A DNA stretch of 64,000 nt from Pseudomonas cichorii (GTDB taxonomy: Bacteria > Pseudomonadota > Gammaproteobacteria > Pseudomonadales > Pseudomonadaceae), in the NCBI RefSeq assembly GCF_003700275.1, contig NZ_RBRE01000091.1:62001-126000 (forward strand), given 5' to 3'. The notes below the pieces were generated by a model. The model did not search any database. It saw nothing but the letters and a program-made list of their open reading frames with translations, and was not told the DNA's origin. The stretch's first letter is position 1; every line of letters starts with the position of its first letter. Shown here piece after piece: positions 6,682 through 16,003 of this stretch. A program made the position numbers and the translations under genes.

Positions 6682-9177
6682 ATGGCCGTCACTGCCCGCG
6701 CCTGCGCAACACCTCTGCCCCCTCACCTTTTCAAAGGCATGGCCCTCATTGGCCTGGGGCTGATAAACCCGGTCCAGGCGGCTGAAGAATCCGGCACTGA
6801 CACCCGTCTGGACAAGGTCACAGTGATCTCTACCGGGATTCGCGGCAGCGAACGCAGTGTGACCGACAGCCCAGCGCCCATCGATATTGTCACCAGCGAA
6901 CAACTGCTCAAGACCGGACGCGCCGACCTGACCGAAGCCATCGCCAAGCTGCTGCCTTCGTTCAACTACGGCACCAACGTCGCGGGCTATAACTCCACCA
7001 TCCGTCCCCTGTCCAACCGCAGCCTGGCACCGGCCTACACGCTGGTGCTGGTCAATGGCAAACGCCGTCATAACAGCGCCCTGCCCGCCAACGGTTCGAC
7101 CGACAGCAGCGGCGCCAACTCGGTGGACATCGACATGATCCCCATCAGTGCGGTGGAGCGGATCGAAGTCCTGAAAGACAGCGCCGCCGCTCAATACGGC
7201 TCCGACGCCATCGCCGGGGTCATCAACGTGATCCTTAAATCCAGCTCCCAGGGCGGCCACCTGGGCGTGACCTACGGCAAGCTCTACAGTGGCGAAGGTG
7301 AAGTGACCAAGTTCGAGGGCAATAGCGGTTTTGAGCTGGGCGATGGCGGCTTTCTGCATCTGTCGGCCGATGCCCGCAAGCGCGGGGATGCCAGCTGGAA
7401 TGAAAAGGCGACCAACAACGCCTACTTTCCCGGCGACCCGCGGGAAGCCACCTGGGATCGGGTCGGCGTCAAGAATGGCGACCCACAGATCAAGGCCTTC
7501 AACCTGGCCTACAACGCCGAACTGCCGCTGGATGAACAGACGCGGCTGTATTCCTACGGCACCTATGGGCAGCGCGACGCCATCATCAATAACTATTTCC
7601 GCTACCCCAACGGCAACGCCAACATCCCCGAACTGTTCCCCGATGGCTACTACCCGCTGAATAACCTGGACGACACCGACTATCAATACCTGATCGGCGC
7701 CAAGGGCGAATCCCTAGGCTGGAACTGGGACCTGAGCACCACCTACGGACGCAACAACAACCATCAATACAGCGACCGGACTATCAACCCGTCGCTGGGC
7801 CTCGCCACGCCGACCTCATTCGATGACCTGGCGACCTACCGTTTCGAGCAGTGGGTGAACAACCTGGATATCACACGCGCCTTCGATGGGCTGTTCGGCG
7901 TGCCCTTGCAGGTTTCCGCCGGGCTGGAACATCGCTGGGAACGCTTCCGCACCTTCTCCGGCGATCCTCAGGCTTATCAGGTGGGCGGCTATCGTTTCCC
8001 GGCCAGCCTGCCCAATGGCCAGCCCAACCCGCTGGCAGGTCAACTGGCGTCGATTGCCGCACAGGCTGCGGCCGTCATTTCCCCGCAGGACGCCACCAGC
8101 ATCAAGCGCAATAATTATGCGGCCTATGTCGATTTCGGCATCACGCCCATAGAGCCACTGTTTATCGATCTGGCCTTGCGCGCCGAGCACTTCGATGACG
8201 ACTCGGGCAACACCCTCAGCGCCAAGCTCAATTCGCGTTATGAGTTCACCGACACTTTTGCCGTACGCGGCACCGTGGGGACCGGCTTTCGGGCGCCGTC
8301 CCTGACCCAGATCGGCTACAGCATCTCCGACAACCGGGTCGGCGCAGCACCGGACGGCACCATCGTACCCGCCGTGACGCGCATCGCACCGGTCAATTCG
8401 GCGCTCGCCCAGGCGCTCGGTGCGACCACACTGGAGCCGGAAAAATCGCGCAATCTGGGCCTTGGCCTGACCTGGCAACCGGCAGCGCGTACCAGCCTGA
8501 CCGTGGATGCCTACTGGATCGAAATCGCCGACCGCATTGCGCGCACCGAAAGCCTGTACGGCCCCGCACTGGCACCGATTCTCACGGCACAGGGCGTGGA
8601 CACCAGCACCTGGACGTCCTACTACGCCAACGCCTTCGACACCCGGACCCGTGGCCTGGATATCGTGCTCGACCATTCGAGCCGCTATGGCGCCTTTGGC
8701 GATGTGCGCTGGAGCGCCGGATTCAACTACAACAAGACCGTGATCACCGAGGTCAAGAGCGACCCGGCCGCCCTGCAGGGACTGGGCGACAACACCGGCG
8801 GCAGCCTGACCTGGGTCGGCCGCGCCCGGGAAGGCGACCTGACCGATGCCCAGCCAAAGACCAAATGGGTATTGGGTGCCAACTGGACCCTCGGTGATCT
8901 GAACGTAAACCTGCAAACCACCCGCTATGGCAAGGTCAAGACGCTTCAGCAACTGGAAAGTGGCGACCGCAGTTTCGGTGCCAAATGGATCACCGACCTG
9001 GACCTTTCATACACCATCGAGGACAACATCACCCTCAGCCTGGGCGGCACCAATATCTTCGATGTGCGCCCGGACAAGAACGCGGTTGCCTCGGCCAACG
9101 GCCTGAACCTGTACAGCAACCCGCCCTTTTATCCAGGTGGCGGGTTCTGGTACAGCAAGATTGCCTATGACTTTTGA
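6682..9177 (+). CDS. TonB-dependent outer-membrane receptor, substrate unknown
   Basis: An 831-residue receptor with a signal peptide (cleavage near NPVQA-AEE), a plug domain from about residue 45 (STGIRGSERSVTDSPAPIDI ... RIEVLKDSAAAQYGSDAIAGVINVI) and a long beta-barrel ending in aromatic Phe. The ATG at 6682 has an AAGGA site 9 bp upstream; a GTG at 6637 in frame is a less likely start. It belongs to the larger TonB receptors with 'VLVNGKRRH' plugs rather than the siderophore or OprC types I can recognise. It is divergent from the copper-chaperone operon, which suggests copper or another metal complex, but that is inference. Confidence 0.85.
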   Translation: MAVTARACATPLPPHLFKGMALIGLGLINPVQAAEESGTDTRLDKVTVISTGIRGSERSVTDSPAPIDIVTSEQLLKTGRADLTEAIAKLLPSFNYGTNVAGYNSTIRPLSNRSLAPAYTLVLVNGKRRHNSALPANGSTDSSGANSVDIDMIPISAVERIEVLKDSAAAQYGSDAIAGVINVILKSSSQGGHLGVTYGKLYSGEGEVTKFEGNSGFELGDGGFLHLSADARKRGDASWNEKATNNAYFPGDPREATWDRVGVKNGDPQIKAFNLAYNAELPLDEQTRLYSYGTYGQRDAIINNYFRYPNGNANIPELFPDGYYPLNNLDDTDYQYLIGAKGESLGWNWDLSTTYGRNNNHQYSDRTINPSLGLATPTSFDDLATYRFEQWVNNLDITRAFDGLFGVPLQVSAGLEHRWERFRTFSGDPQAYQVGGYRFPASLPNGQPNPLAGQLASIAAQAAAVISPQDATSIKRNNYAAYVDFGITPIEPLFIDLALRAEHFDDDSGNTLSAKLNSRYEFTDTFAVRGTVGTGFRAPSLTQIGYSISDNRVGAAPDGTIVPAVTRIAPVNSALAQALGATTLEPEKSRNLGLGLTWQPAARTSLTVDAYWIEIADRIARTESLYGPALAPILTAQGVDTSTWTSYYANAFDTRTRGLDIVLDHSSRYGAFGDVRWSAGFNYNKTVITEVKSDPAALQGLGDNTGGSLTWVGRAREGDLTDAQPKTKWVLGANWTLGDLNVNLQTTRYGKVKTLQQLESGDRSFGAKWITDLDLSYTIEDNITLSLGGTNIFDVRPDKNAVASANGLNLYSNPPFYPGGGFWYSKIAYDF

Positions 9178-9184
9178 GCATGGG

Positions 9185-10129
9185 TCATAAAGGTTCCACT
9201 CCGGCCAGAATCGCCACCTCATCCATCCCGTCGGCGGCCAGTGAGCTGAAGTGCAACGGGTTGATGCCGTAGTAACGTCGAAAGACCTTGGCGAAGTGGC
9301 TGGCATTGGAATACCCGACCGCAGCCGCCACTTCGCTGACCGAGCCCTGCTGCTTGAGCAATTGCGCGGCCCGCTCGATACGGACCTTTTGCAGATAGCC
9401 ATACACGCCGCTGTCATAGACGTCGCGAAAACCCTGCTTGAGCTTCTTGGTATTGAGTTCCACGCACTGGGCCAGCGACTCGATGGTCCACTCCTGTTCG
9501 GGATGGGCCTCAAGCAACTTGCGCGCTCGCTCCACCCGGGCCAGATCGCGACCACCGGCGTTCAGCCCCGTGAAACGCGCAAGGTCCTGAATATGCGCAG
9601 TCAGCTGTCCGAGCATTTCATAAGCCTTGCCACGCAGCAGCAGGTCCCTGGCAACGCCTTCCAGACGACAGCCGAGCATTTCCTGACCGATACGTCGGAC
9701 CACATGCGGCGCAGGAAACTGCGCCAGCCGTGCAGAGCTGTCTGCGCTGCGGGTTTTCTCCCATGGGCCGTCGTACTCGAACAATTGGGTCGCCAGGTCC
9801 AGCATGCCCAGCCGGTGAGCGGCAAAGCTGATATTGACGCCGCGCCAGCGAGTGCCGGCGGGCACAAAACCCACGCCCTGCAATGGCACGGTCGAGTGAA
9901 ACAGGCAGCAGTGATCTTCGCGCCAGCTCAAGGGAGAGGTGTCGGCAAAGCTGCGCCAGCCTGCGCAGTTGGCATGGTAGGAGACCGTCAACGAGGCTTC
10001 GCAAGAGGCGTCCAGGTGCCGGTCTTGCTCGACCTGCCATTCGATCAGGCGGATATCGAGTTCATCGCCCACCTCCTCGGTCAGCACCTTGGGCAACTCA
10101 TAATCAGCGTGGTAATGATTGAGGCTCAT
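9185..10129 (-). CDS. AraC-family regulator of the siderophore locus (PchR/YbtA-like)
   Basis: A 314-residue protein with an N-terminal ligand-sensing half (about 1-205) and a C-terminal AraC DNA-binding domain (about 210-300) with two helix-turn-helix motifs (WTIESLAQCVELNTKKLKQGF and VSEVAAAVGYSNASHFAKVFRRYYG). Its place, divergent from the FyuA-like receptor, matches YbtA of Yersinia and PchR of pyochelin loci, which activate transport and synthesis genes when the ferric siderophore is present. The start is the ATG at 10129 with AGG just upstream; a GTG two codons earlier is possible. It is probably Fur-repressed. Confidence 0.88.
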   Translation of the reverse strand: MSLNHYHADYELPKVLTEEVGDELDIRLIEWQVEQDRHLDASCEASLTVSYHANCAGWRSFADTSPLSWREDHCCLFHSTVPLQGVGFVPAGTRWRGVNISFAAHRLGMLDLATQLFEYDGPWEKTRSADSSARLAQFPAPHVVRRIGQEMLGCRLEGVARDLLLRGKAYEMLGQLTAHIQDLARFTGLNAGGRDLARVERARKLLEAHPEQEWTIESLAQCVELNTKKLKQGFRDVYDSGVYGYLQKVRIERAAQLLKQQGSVSEVAAAVGYSNASHFAKVFRRYYGINPLHFSSLAADGMDEVAILAGVEPL

Positions 10130-10161
10130 GGGCACCTACTCTTTTGGGAATCAGACTCAAA

Positions 10162-10176
10162 TGATAACACTTATCA
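10162..10176. promoter_or_regulatory. Candidate Fur box between regulator and receptor
   Basis: TGATAACACTTATCA is a perfect inverted repeat TGATAA-N3-TTATCA, matching the arms of the Fur consensus. It sits in the 146-bp divergent gap, 33 bp from the AraC start, where it could control both directions. Confidence 0.6.
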
Positions 10177-10185
10177 ACTATAGTG

Positions 10186-10219
10186 CCGATTGCGCGCATT
10201 AATACCCCGATCGCACGCG
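10186..10219. promoter_or_regulatory. Candidate AraC-type direct repeat
   Basis: CCGATTGCGCGCA (10186) and CCGATCGCACGCG (10207) are near-identical direct repeats exactly 21 bp apart, two helical turns, the geometry of AraC-family operators. They lie 57-90 bp upstream of the receptor ATG. The assignment to the adjacent regulator is inference. Confidence 0.35.
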
Positions 10220-10275
10220 CAACAACATAACCATCGCAAGAAGATAGCGGCTTCCATTTACAGCCGAGTCTTCCC

Positions 10276-12279
10276 ATGCAGCGCTCTATTCTCAGCATCG
10301 CGATCATGTGTGCCATATCCGGGCAAACCCTGGCGGACGATGTACTGACCTTGCCGGAAATGCAAGTGACCGCCAGCAAACGGACCCAGGCCCAGAATCA
10401 GACCGATCTGGCGCTGTCAGTGGCCAGCGATGCCGACCTTGAGCGTGCCAACGTCTATAACAGCGGCGATCTGGAACGGGTATTCCCCGAGCTGCTGATA
10501 CGTAACACCGGCGCCAGCGTGTTTCCAAGCCTGAGCATGCGCGGGATTTCCTCTTCGGACCCTTACAATGCACCGGTCGCGGTCTACGTCGATGGCGTGC
10601 CGCAATATCTGGGCACCTTCAACCAGCAGTTGCTGGACGTCGAACACATCGAACTGCTCAAAGGACCGCAAGGCACCCTGTACGGCCGCAATGCTCATGC
10701 CGGGGCTCTGAACATCATTACTCGCCAGCCGGACAACACCCCGACCGCGACCCTTCAGAGCCGCTTCAGCAATCTGCATCAACAGGTCGCCGCCAGCGGC
10801 TCGGCACCGCTGATCGATGACAAGCTATTCATTCAGGGCACTGTCTACCATGACGACACCGATGGCGAGCTGACCGGCAGCGAGCACCATGGCGACAGCG
10901 ACAACGGGGGCGGCAACGTCGCGCTGACATTCAGGCCCAACGAGGATTTCAGCCTGAAACTGGCCTATGCCCGTGACCGCCTGACCTCCTACAACGAGCA
11001 ATACCTGGCTGACGCAACCTATGAAAAGCGTCGGGCCAGCGTGCCGCTGATGGAGTCGGTCTATGTCCGCCGGGTGGAAACCAGCAGCGCAATCATGGAC
11101 TGGAATCTCAGCGACTCGCTGAAACTGACCTCCATCACTTCCTTGCAGAACTATCGCCACGAGCGGCTGTTCGGCGACATGGGGTTTCTCTGGCCGGAAA
11201 GCCAGCGCACCGTCAGCCAGGAACTGCGCCTCTCCACCCAGGGTGCCGACCGTGCCTGGGATGCAGTGGGCGGCCTGTACTGGCAGAAGAGTCGCAGCCA
11301 TTCACAGCGCGAACCTGAAAATGGCGCGCCGTTGCTCGGTTCCTTCGGACTCGCCGACAGCCGTATCGAAAATACTGAAAAAGCCGTATTCGGTGAATTC
11401 ACCTGGCATCTGGCGCCGCGCTGGGACCTGACTCTGGGCGCCCGCCACAGCGAGGAGAAAGCCGAAACCACCTACACCCAGGCCGATGCGCTGTTCACTC
11501 CGGGCTTCGTCTATACCGGCAACGACACCTTCACCAGCACCACCCCAAAAATCGCACTGGGCTTCCAGGCTACGCCGGATACCCGCCTGTATGCCTCGGT
11601 CAGCAAAGGCTTCAAGGCCGGTGGCTACAACCGCATCGGTTCGATCACCTCCGACTCGGTGGCTTACTCGCCGGAGAAATCGCTGAACATGGAAGTCGGC
11701 GTCAAATCCAGCCTGCTGGACAAGCGCCTGTGGCTCAACGCCGCGCTGTACCGTATCGATATCGACGATGTGCAGCAGTTCATCGGCGCCGCCGGCACCG
11801 GTACCCAGGCCTTGAGCAACATCGGCAAGGCGCGCAGCGAAGGCGCGGAAATGTCCCTCGACTGGCGCGCCGACGACGCCACGCTGATTCGCCTGGCCGG
11901 CACCGTCAATCGCAACCGCATGCTCGACTCCGACCGTCAGGGCAACAGCCTGACCTATACACCGGGACGCACCCTGCGCGCCTCGGCCGAACGCAGCTTC
12001 TACTTCGACAATCTGCTGGGCGAGCTGCGCCCCAGTGTCGGCATCAGTTACACCGGCCAGCACTACTTCGATGTCGACAACGAGGTTTCCCAAGGCGGCT
12101 ACAGCCTGGTGGATGCACGCCTTGCCTGGCTGCCGAAACCGGATCTGGAGCTGGCGCTGTACGGCAACAACCTGGGCGACAAGGACTACCGGACTTACTC
12201 CTACATCTCCTCCGGCGCCCAGTTCAGCCAACCGGGCCAAGGCCGCGAGTTGGGGCTGAGCACCAGAATCACTTTCTGA
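10276..12279 (+). CDS. fyuA: FyuA-like ferric-yersiniabactin TonB-dependent receptor
   Basis: A 667-residue outer-membrane receptor, close to the length of FyuA/Psn (673). It has a signal peptide ending near SGQTLA-DD, a TonB-box-like segment (LPEMQVTASK), a plug (VYVDGVPQYLGTFNQQLLDVE, IELLKGPQGTLYGRNAHAGALNI) and a 22-strand-type barrel ending LSTRITF with terminal Phe. Its neighbours identify the ligand: the AraC regulator upstream and the YbtPQ and HMWP genes downstream. It should import the ferric siderophore made by this locus using the TonB system encoded at 2.5-4.5 kb. A weak 7-bp hairpin at 12295-12317 follows without a T-run, so read-through into the exporter genes is possible. Confidence 0.92.
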   Translation: MQRSILSIAIMCAISGQTLADDVLTLPEMQVTASKRTQAQNQTDLALSVASDADLERANVYNSGDLERVFPELLIRNTGASVFPSLSMRGISSSDPYNAPVAVYVDGVPQYLGTFNQQLLDVEHIELLKGPQGTLYGRNAHAGALNIITRQPDNTPTATLQSRFSNLHQQVAASGSAPLIDDKLFIQGTVYHDDTDGELTGSEHHGDSDNGGGNVALTFRPNEDFSLKLAYARDRLTSYNEQYLADATYEKRRASVPLMESVYVRRVETSSAIMDWNLSDSLKLTSITSLQNYRHERLFGDMGFLWPESQRTVSQELRLSTQGADRAWDAVGGLYWQKSRSHSQREPENGAPLLGSFGLADSRIENTEKAVFGEFTWHLAPRWDLTLGARHSEEKAETTYTQADALFTPGFVYTGNDTFTSTTPKIALGFQATPDTRLYASVSKGFKAGGYNRIGSITSDSVAYSPEKSLNMEVGVKSSLLDKRLWLNAALYRIDIDDVQQFIGAAGTGTQALSNIGKARSEGAEMSLDWRADDATLIRLAGTVNRNRMLDSDRQGNSLTYTPGRTLRASAERSFYFDNLLGELRPSVGISYTGQHYFDVDNEVSQGGYSLVDARLAWLPKPDLELALYGNNLGDKDYRTYSYISSGAQFSQPGQGRELGLSTRITF

Positions 12280-12412
12280 CACCCAAGGTGTAACGAGCGA
12301 AGCCAATCCCTTCGCTCTCTCAACGGGGCAGTACCTGCGGCCACGGCCTTTGAGCCGTCAGCCCGGCCCCGTGCACCCTCCTGAAAGGCCCGAAAAACCA
12401 CAGGAATGTTGA

Positions 12413-14197
12413 ATGAGCACACAACACGACACTGCCGACATAACGCCAACCGAACCCTTGAGCCATACCGGACTGCTGAAACTGGCCCCCGGCATGTTCG
12501 CCATCGCCATCGTTTGCGCCGTGGCGGCAACCCTGCTCAGCCTTGTGCCGCTGTGGTGCATCTACAGGATTGCCCAGACCCTGCTGAGCCCGGTTCCCGA
12601 TGCGGCAAGCGCCTTTTCCTGGGGAGTGATTGCGCTGGTCGCAGTCGCCATGCGCTGGCTGATCATGACTGTCAGCCATGTCACAGCACACCTGGCAGCC
12701 TTTGAGCTGTTACGCCAGTTGCGCAGCCGGATTGCCCGGCGCCTGGGCGAAGTGCCCTTGAGCTTTTTCAGTCGCCACAACAGCAGCGACCTGCGCCGCA
12801 CGCTCAACGACGATGTCGGCTCCCTGGAAGGCTTCTTTGCCCACTCACTGCCCGACTCGATCGCCGCAGCGGTAATGCCGCCCCTGAGTCTGATCGTGCT
12901 GTTCATCGTCGACTGGCGCCTGGCGCTGGCCTGTATGGCGCCGCTGCCGCTGGCCTTCCTGGCGCAGATGCTGATGGTCAAGGGCTCGGCCGAACGCATG
13001 GCCCAGTGGCAAAGCCTGCAACAGCGGATTTCCCAGAGTTTCAGCGAGTACCTGCAAGGCATTCAGGTGGTGAAAAGCTTCGGCCTGACCAGCCTGCGCT
13101 TCGGCACCCTGAGCAAGGACATTCGCGGTGCCGCCGACTGGGTGGCCGGTTTTGCCCGCAGGAGTTCGCTGTTCTGGGTGGTGTTCTCGGGCCTGCTCAG
13201 CGCCAACCTGATCATCGTCGCGCCGTTGGGCGCCTGGTTGCTGCTGGCCGGCAAGATCACTCTGGAAACCCTGCTGCTGTTCATTCTGCTGGCCCCTGCC
13301 GTGCTGATGCCATTGCTGCGCCTGACCTACATGCTCGGCGATCAGGTCCAGCGCAATGCAGCGTTGGCGCGCATCAACGACGTGTTGCTCAGCCCGCGAA
13401 TGAGTGAAAACCCCAACGCACACATCCCCGCTGCGCCGCTGGACCTGCATCTGGAAAATGTCTGCCACGCTTATGGCGAAAGACAGGCACTGAATCAGGT
13501 CAGCTTTACCGCTCAGGCAGGCCAGTTGACCGCGCTGGTCGGCCCCAGCGGCTCGGGCAAGAGCACCGTGGCGCAACTGGTCTGCCGCTTGTTCGACGCC
13601 GACAGCGGCAGCATCACGCTGGGCGGCACGGAACTGCGCGACTGGCCGCTGGATGCCTTGCTGGCACGGGTTGCAGCGGTGTTCCAGCATGTTCATCTGT
13701 TCGACGGCAGCGTGCTCGACAACCTGCTGCTGGCAAAACCTGATGCCGATCAGGCCAGCGTCGAAGCCGCTGCCCGCGCCGCCTGTGCCCACGACTTCAT
13801 CATGCGGCTGCCACAGGGTTACCAGACCTCCATCGGCGAAGGCGGCGCGCAACTGTCCGGTGGCGAACGCCAGCGTCTGTCGATTGCCCGTGCCCTGTTG
13901 AAAGACGCGCCGGTGCTGATTCTCGACGAAGCCACCGCCTATGCCGACAGCGAAAACGAAGCGCTGATCCAGCAGGCGCTGGCCAACCTGTGCCGTGGCC
14001 GAACCGTGCTGATGATCGCTCACCGCCTGCACACCGTGACCGCCGCGCAATGCATCGTGGTGCTGGATCAGGGCCAGGTGCGCGGCAGCGGTCGCCATGA
14101 ACAGTTACTGGAAAGCTGCGAGCTGTATCGCCAGCTCTGGCAGGACCACACCCGTATTCGTCAATGGCAACTGAGCAGTGCAGGAGTACCGGCATGA
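12413..14197 (+). CDS. ybtP: ABC transporter, fused membrane and ATPase (YbtP-like)
   Basis: A 594-residue half-transporter with an N-terminal six-helix membrane domain (about 25-310) and a C-terminal ATPase. The ATPase has Walker A (VGPSGSGKST), signature (LSGGERQRLSIARALL), Walker B (VLILDEATAY) and H-loop (MIAHRLHT). It is of the exporter fold, as are YbtP/Irp6, which in Yersinia are needed for iron uptake from ferric yersiniabactin at the inner membrane. It overlaps the next half-transporter by ATGA, so a heterodimer is expected. AGGA lies 7 bp before the ATG. Note Ala-Tyr after the Walker B DEAT, where the paralogue has Ser-Ser. Confidence 0.9.
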   Translation: MSTQHDTADITPTEPLSHTGLLKLAPGMFAIAIVCAVAATLLSLVPLWCIYRIAQTLLSPVPDAASAFSWGVIALVAVAMRWLIMTVSHVTAHLAAFELLRQLRSRIARRLGEVPLSFFSRHNSSDLRRTLNDDVGSLEGFFAHSLPDSIAAAVMPPLSLIVLFIVDWRLALACMAPLPLAFLAQMLMVKGSAERMAQWQSLQQRISQSFSEYLQGIQVVKSFGLTSLRFGTLSKDIRGAADWVAGFARRSSLFWVVFSGLLSANLIIVAPLGAWLLLAGKITLETLLLFILLAPAVLMPLLRLTYMLGDQVQRNAALARINDVLLSPRMSENPNAHIPAAPLDLHLENVCHAYGERQALNQVSFTAQAGQLTALVGPSGSGKSTVAQLVCRLFDADSGSITLGGTELRDWPLDALLARVAAVFQHVHLFDGSVLDNLLLAKPDADQASVEAAARAACAHDFIMRLPQGYQTSIGEGGAQLSGGERQRLSIARALLKDAPVLILDEATAYADSENEALIQQALANLCRGRTVLMIAHRLHTVTAAQCIVVLDQGQVRGSGRHEQLLESCELYRQLWQDHTRIRQWQLSSAGVPA

Positions 14198-15939
14198 TTT
14201 CCAAACTGATGCGTGCCGGTGAACGCCTGGCCGGCCAGCGCGATCCTCATCTGAACCGGGGCCTGCGTCTCGCAGTACTCGAAGGCCTGCTGAGTGCGGC
14301 GCCCTATCCATTGTTGTACTGGCTGCTCGACGGCCTGTTCAACGGCACCGCCACAGGCCTCGGCGTGTTCTGGCTGGCGCTGGCGATGCTGGCCTGTCTG
14401 GTTGCACGAATCGTGGTCGGGGCAATCGGCACACCGCTGATTTTCACCGGTGCCTACGCCATGATGGCCAGCGCTCGCCTGCGCCTGGTCGACCATCTGC
14501 AAAAGTTGCCATTGGGCTGGTTCGGCAAGACCAACAGCGGCGAAATCAGTGCTCAGGTCACCGGCGACCTGGCATTGGTGGAACATCTCTGGTCGCACTT
14601 TCTCGGCGTGTTCGCCCTGTCGCTGGCGAAACTCGGCTTTCTGCTGATCTTCCTGTTCTGGCTGGAGCCGGTGCTGGCCTGTGCCGTGCTGACCATGCTG
14701 CCGTTGGCCTGCCTGGCCATCTATGTGGCGATTCGCAAGACCCTGCTGCATGCCGACCGCATGCTGGCCAGTAACAACCGCACCCAGGCCGCGCTGCAGG
14801 AATATATCCAGGGCATTGCGGTGATCCGCAGTTTCGGTCGCTTCGGCAGCGCCCTGCAACGTTTGAACAGGGTGATGGATGCGCAGCATCGGGCCATGGT
14901 CAGCATCGAACTCAAGCCGGCGCCCTGGGTTGGCCTGTTCGGACTGGTGATCGAAGCCGGATTCATCCTGATGGTGCTGCTCGGCTGCAACCTGCTGCTG
15001 GATGGGCAGTTGAGCACTCATAGCCTGCTGATCTTCAGCGTGCTGTCGCTGCCGTTGTATCGCCAGGCCATCGACCTGGGTTTCTCCACCCTGCTGCTGC
15101 GCTTCGGCCATCTGGCCTTGTCGCGCACCGAGCAGTTGCTGGAGCACAAACCGATGCCCGAGCCTGCTCAGCCACGTCAGCCCCAGCACTTCGATATCGA
15201 GTTCAAGAACGTCCGCTTCAACTACGCCGAACGCGACGCAACGGTGATTGACGGCCTTTCCTGTCATTTGCCGGCGGGCACCCTGACCGCTCTGGTCGGC
15301 CCCAGCGGCGCGGGCAAAAGCACCCTGGCGCATCTGGTGGCGCGGCTCTGGGACATCGACAGCGGCCAGTTGCAGATTGGCGGTATCGAGGCACGTGAGA
15401 TTGGCAGCGAAAACCTGCAGCAACACATCTCGATGGTCTTCCAGGACGTCACGCTGTTTTCCGGCACGGTGCTCGACAACCTGCTGGTCGGCAAACCCGA
15501 CGCCAGCGAACAGGAAGTGATCCACGCCGCACGTCTTGCCAGGGCTCACGACTTCATCGAAGCCCTGCCGGAAGGTTACGCCACCCGTATCGGTGAAGGC
15601 GGCGGCTGGCTGTCGGGCGGTGAACGGCAACGTCTTTCGATTGCCCGCGCACTGCTCAAGAACAGTCCGATCCTGCTGCTCGACGAGGCCACTTCCAGCG
15701 TCGATCCGTCCTCGGAAGCCGCCATCCAGTTCGGGCTCGATGCGCTGGTGCGTGATCGCACGGTGCTGGTCATCGCCCACCGCCTGCACAACATCCAGCA
15801 CGCCGACCAGATTCTGGTCATGGATCGCGGGCGCATCGTCGAGCGCGGCTGCCACGACGACCTGCTGGCACTCGACGGCCTGTATGCCCGCCTGTGGCGG
15901 CAGCAAAGCCAGGCACGCCACTGGAACCTGAACACCTGA
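14194..15939 (+). CDS. ybtQ: ABC transporter, fused membrane and ATPase (YbtQ-like)
   Basis: A 581-residue partner of the preceding half-transporter. It has a membrane domain at about 20-300 and an ATPase with Walker A (VGPSGAGKST), signature (LSGGERQRLSIARALL), Walker B (ILLLDEATSSVD) and H-loop (VIAHRLHN). The ATG at 14194 has AGGAG 7 bp upstream and overlaps the previous stop; an ATG 30 bp further up is in frame but less well placed. By homology to YbtQ/Irp7 it acts in inner-membrane uptake or processing of the ferric siderophore, although the fold is that of exporters. Confidence 0.9.
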   Translation: MISKLMRAGERLAGQRDPHLNRGLRLAVLEGLLSAAPYPLLYWLLDGLFNGTATGLGVFWLALAMLACLVARIVVGAIGTPLIFTGAYAMMASARLRLVDHLQKLPLGWFGKTNSGEISAQVTGDLALVEHLWSHFLGVFALSLAKLGFLLIFLFWLEPVLACAVLTMLPLACLAIYVAIRKTLLHADRMLASNNRTQAALQEYIQGIAVIRSFGRFGSALQRLNRVMDAQHRAMVSIELKPAPWVGLFGLVIEAGFILMVLLGCNLLLDGQLSTHSLLIFSVLSLPLYRQAIDLGFSTLLLRFGHLALSRTEQLLEHKPMPEPAQPRQPQHFDIEFKNVRFNYAERDATVIDGLSCHLPAGTLTALVGPSGAGKSTLAHLVARLWDIDSGQLQIGGIEAREIGSENLQQHISMVFQDVTLFSGTVLDNLLVGKPDASEQEVIHAARLARAHDFIEALPEGYATRIGEGGGWLSGGERQRLSIARALLKNSPILLLDEATSSVDPSSEAAIQFGLDALVRDRTVLVIAHRLHNIQHADQILVMDRGRIVERGCHDDLLALDGLYARLWRQQSQARHWNLNT

Positions 15940-16003
15940 ACCTACACAACGCGCCGCGCCAATACCTGCGCGGCATGAGTACTTGTCTGGATGGAGTCTT
16001 ACC

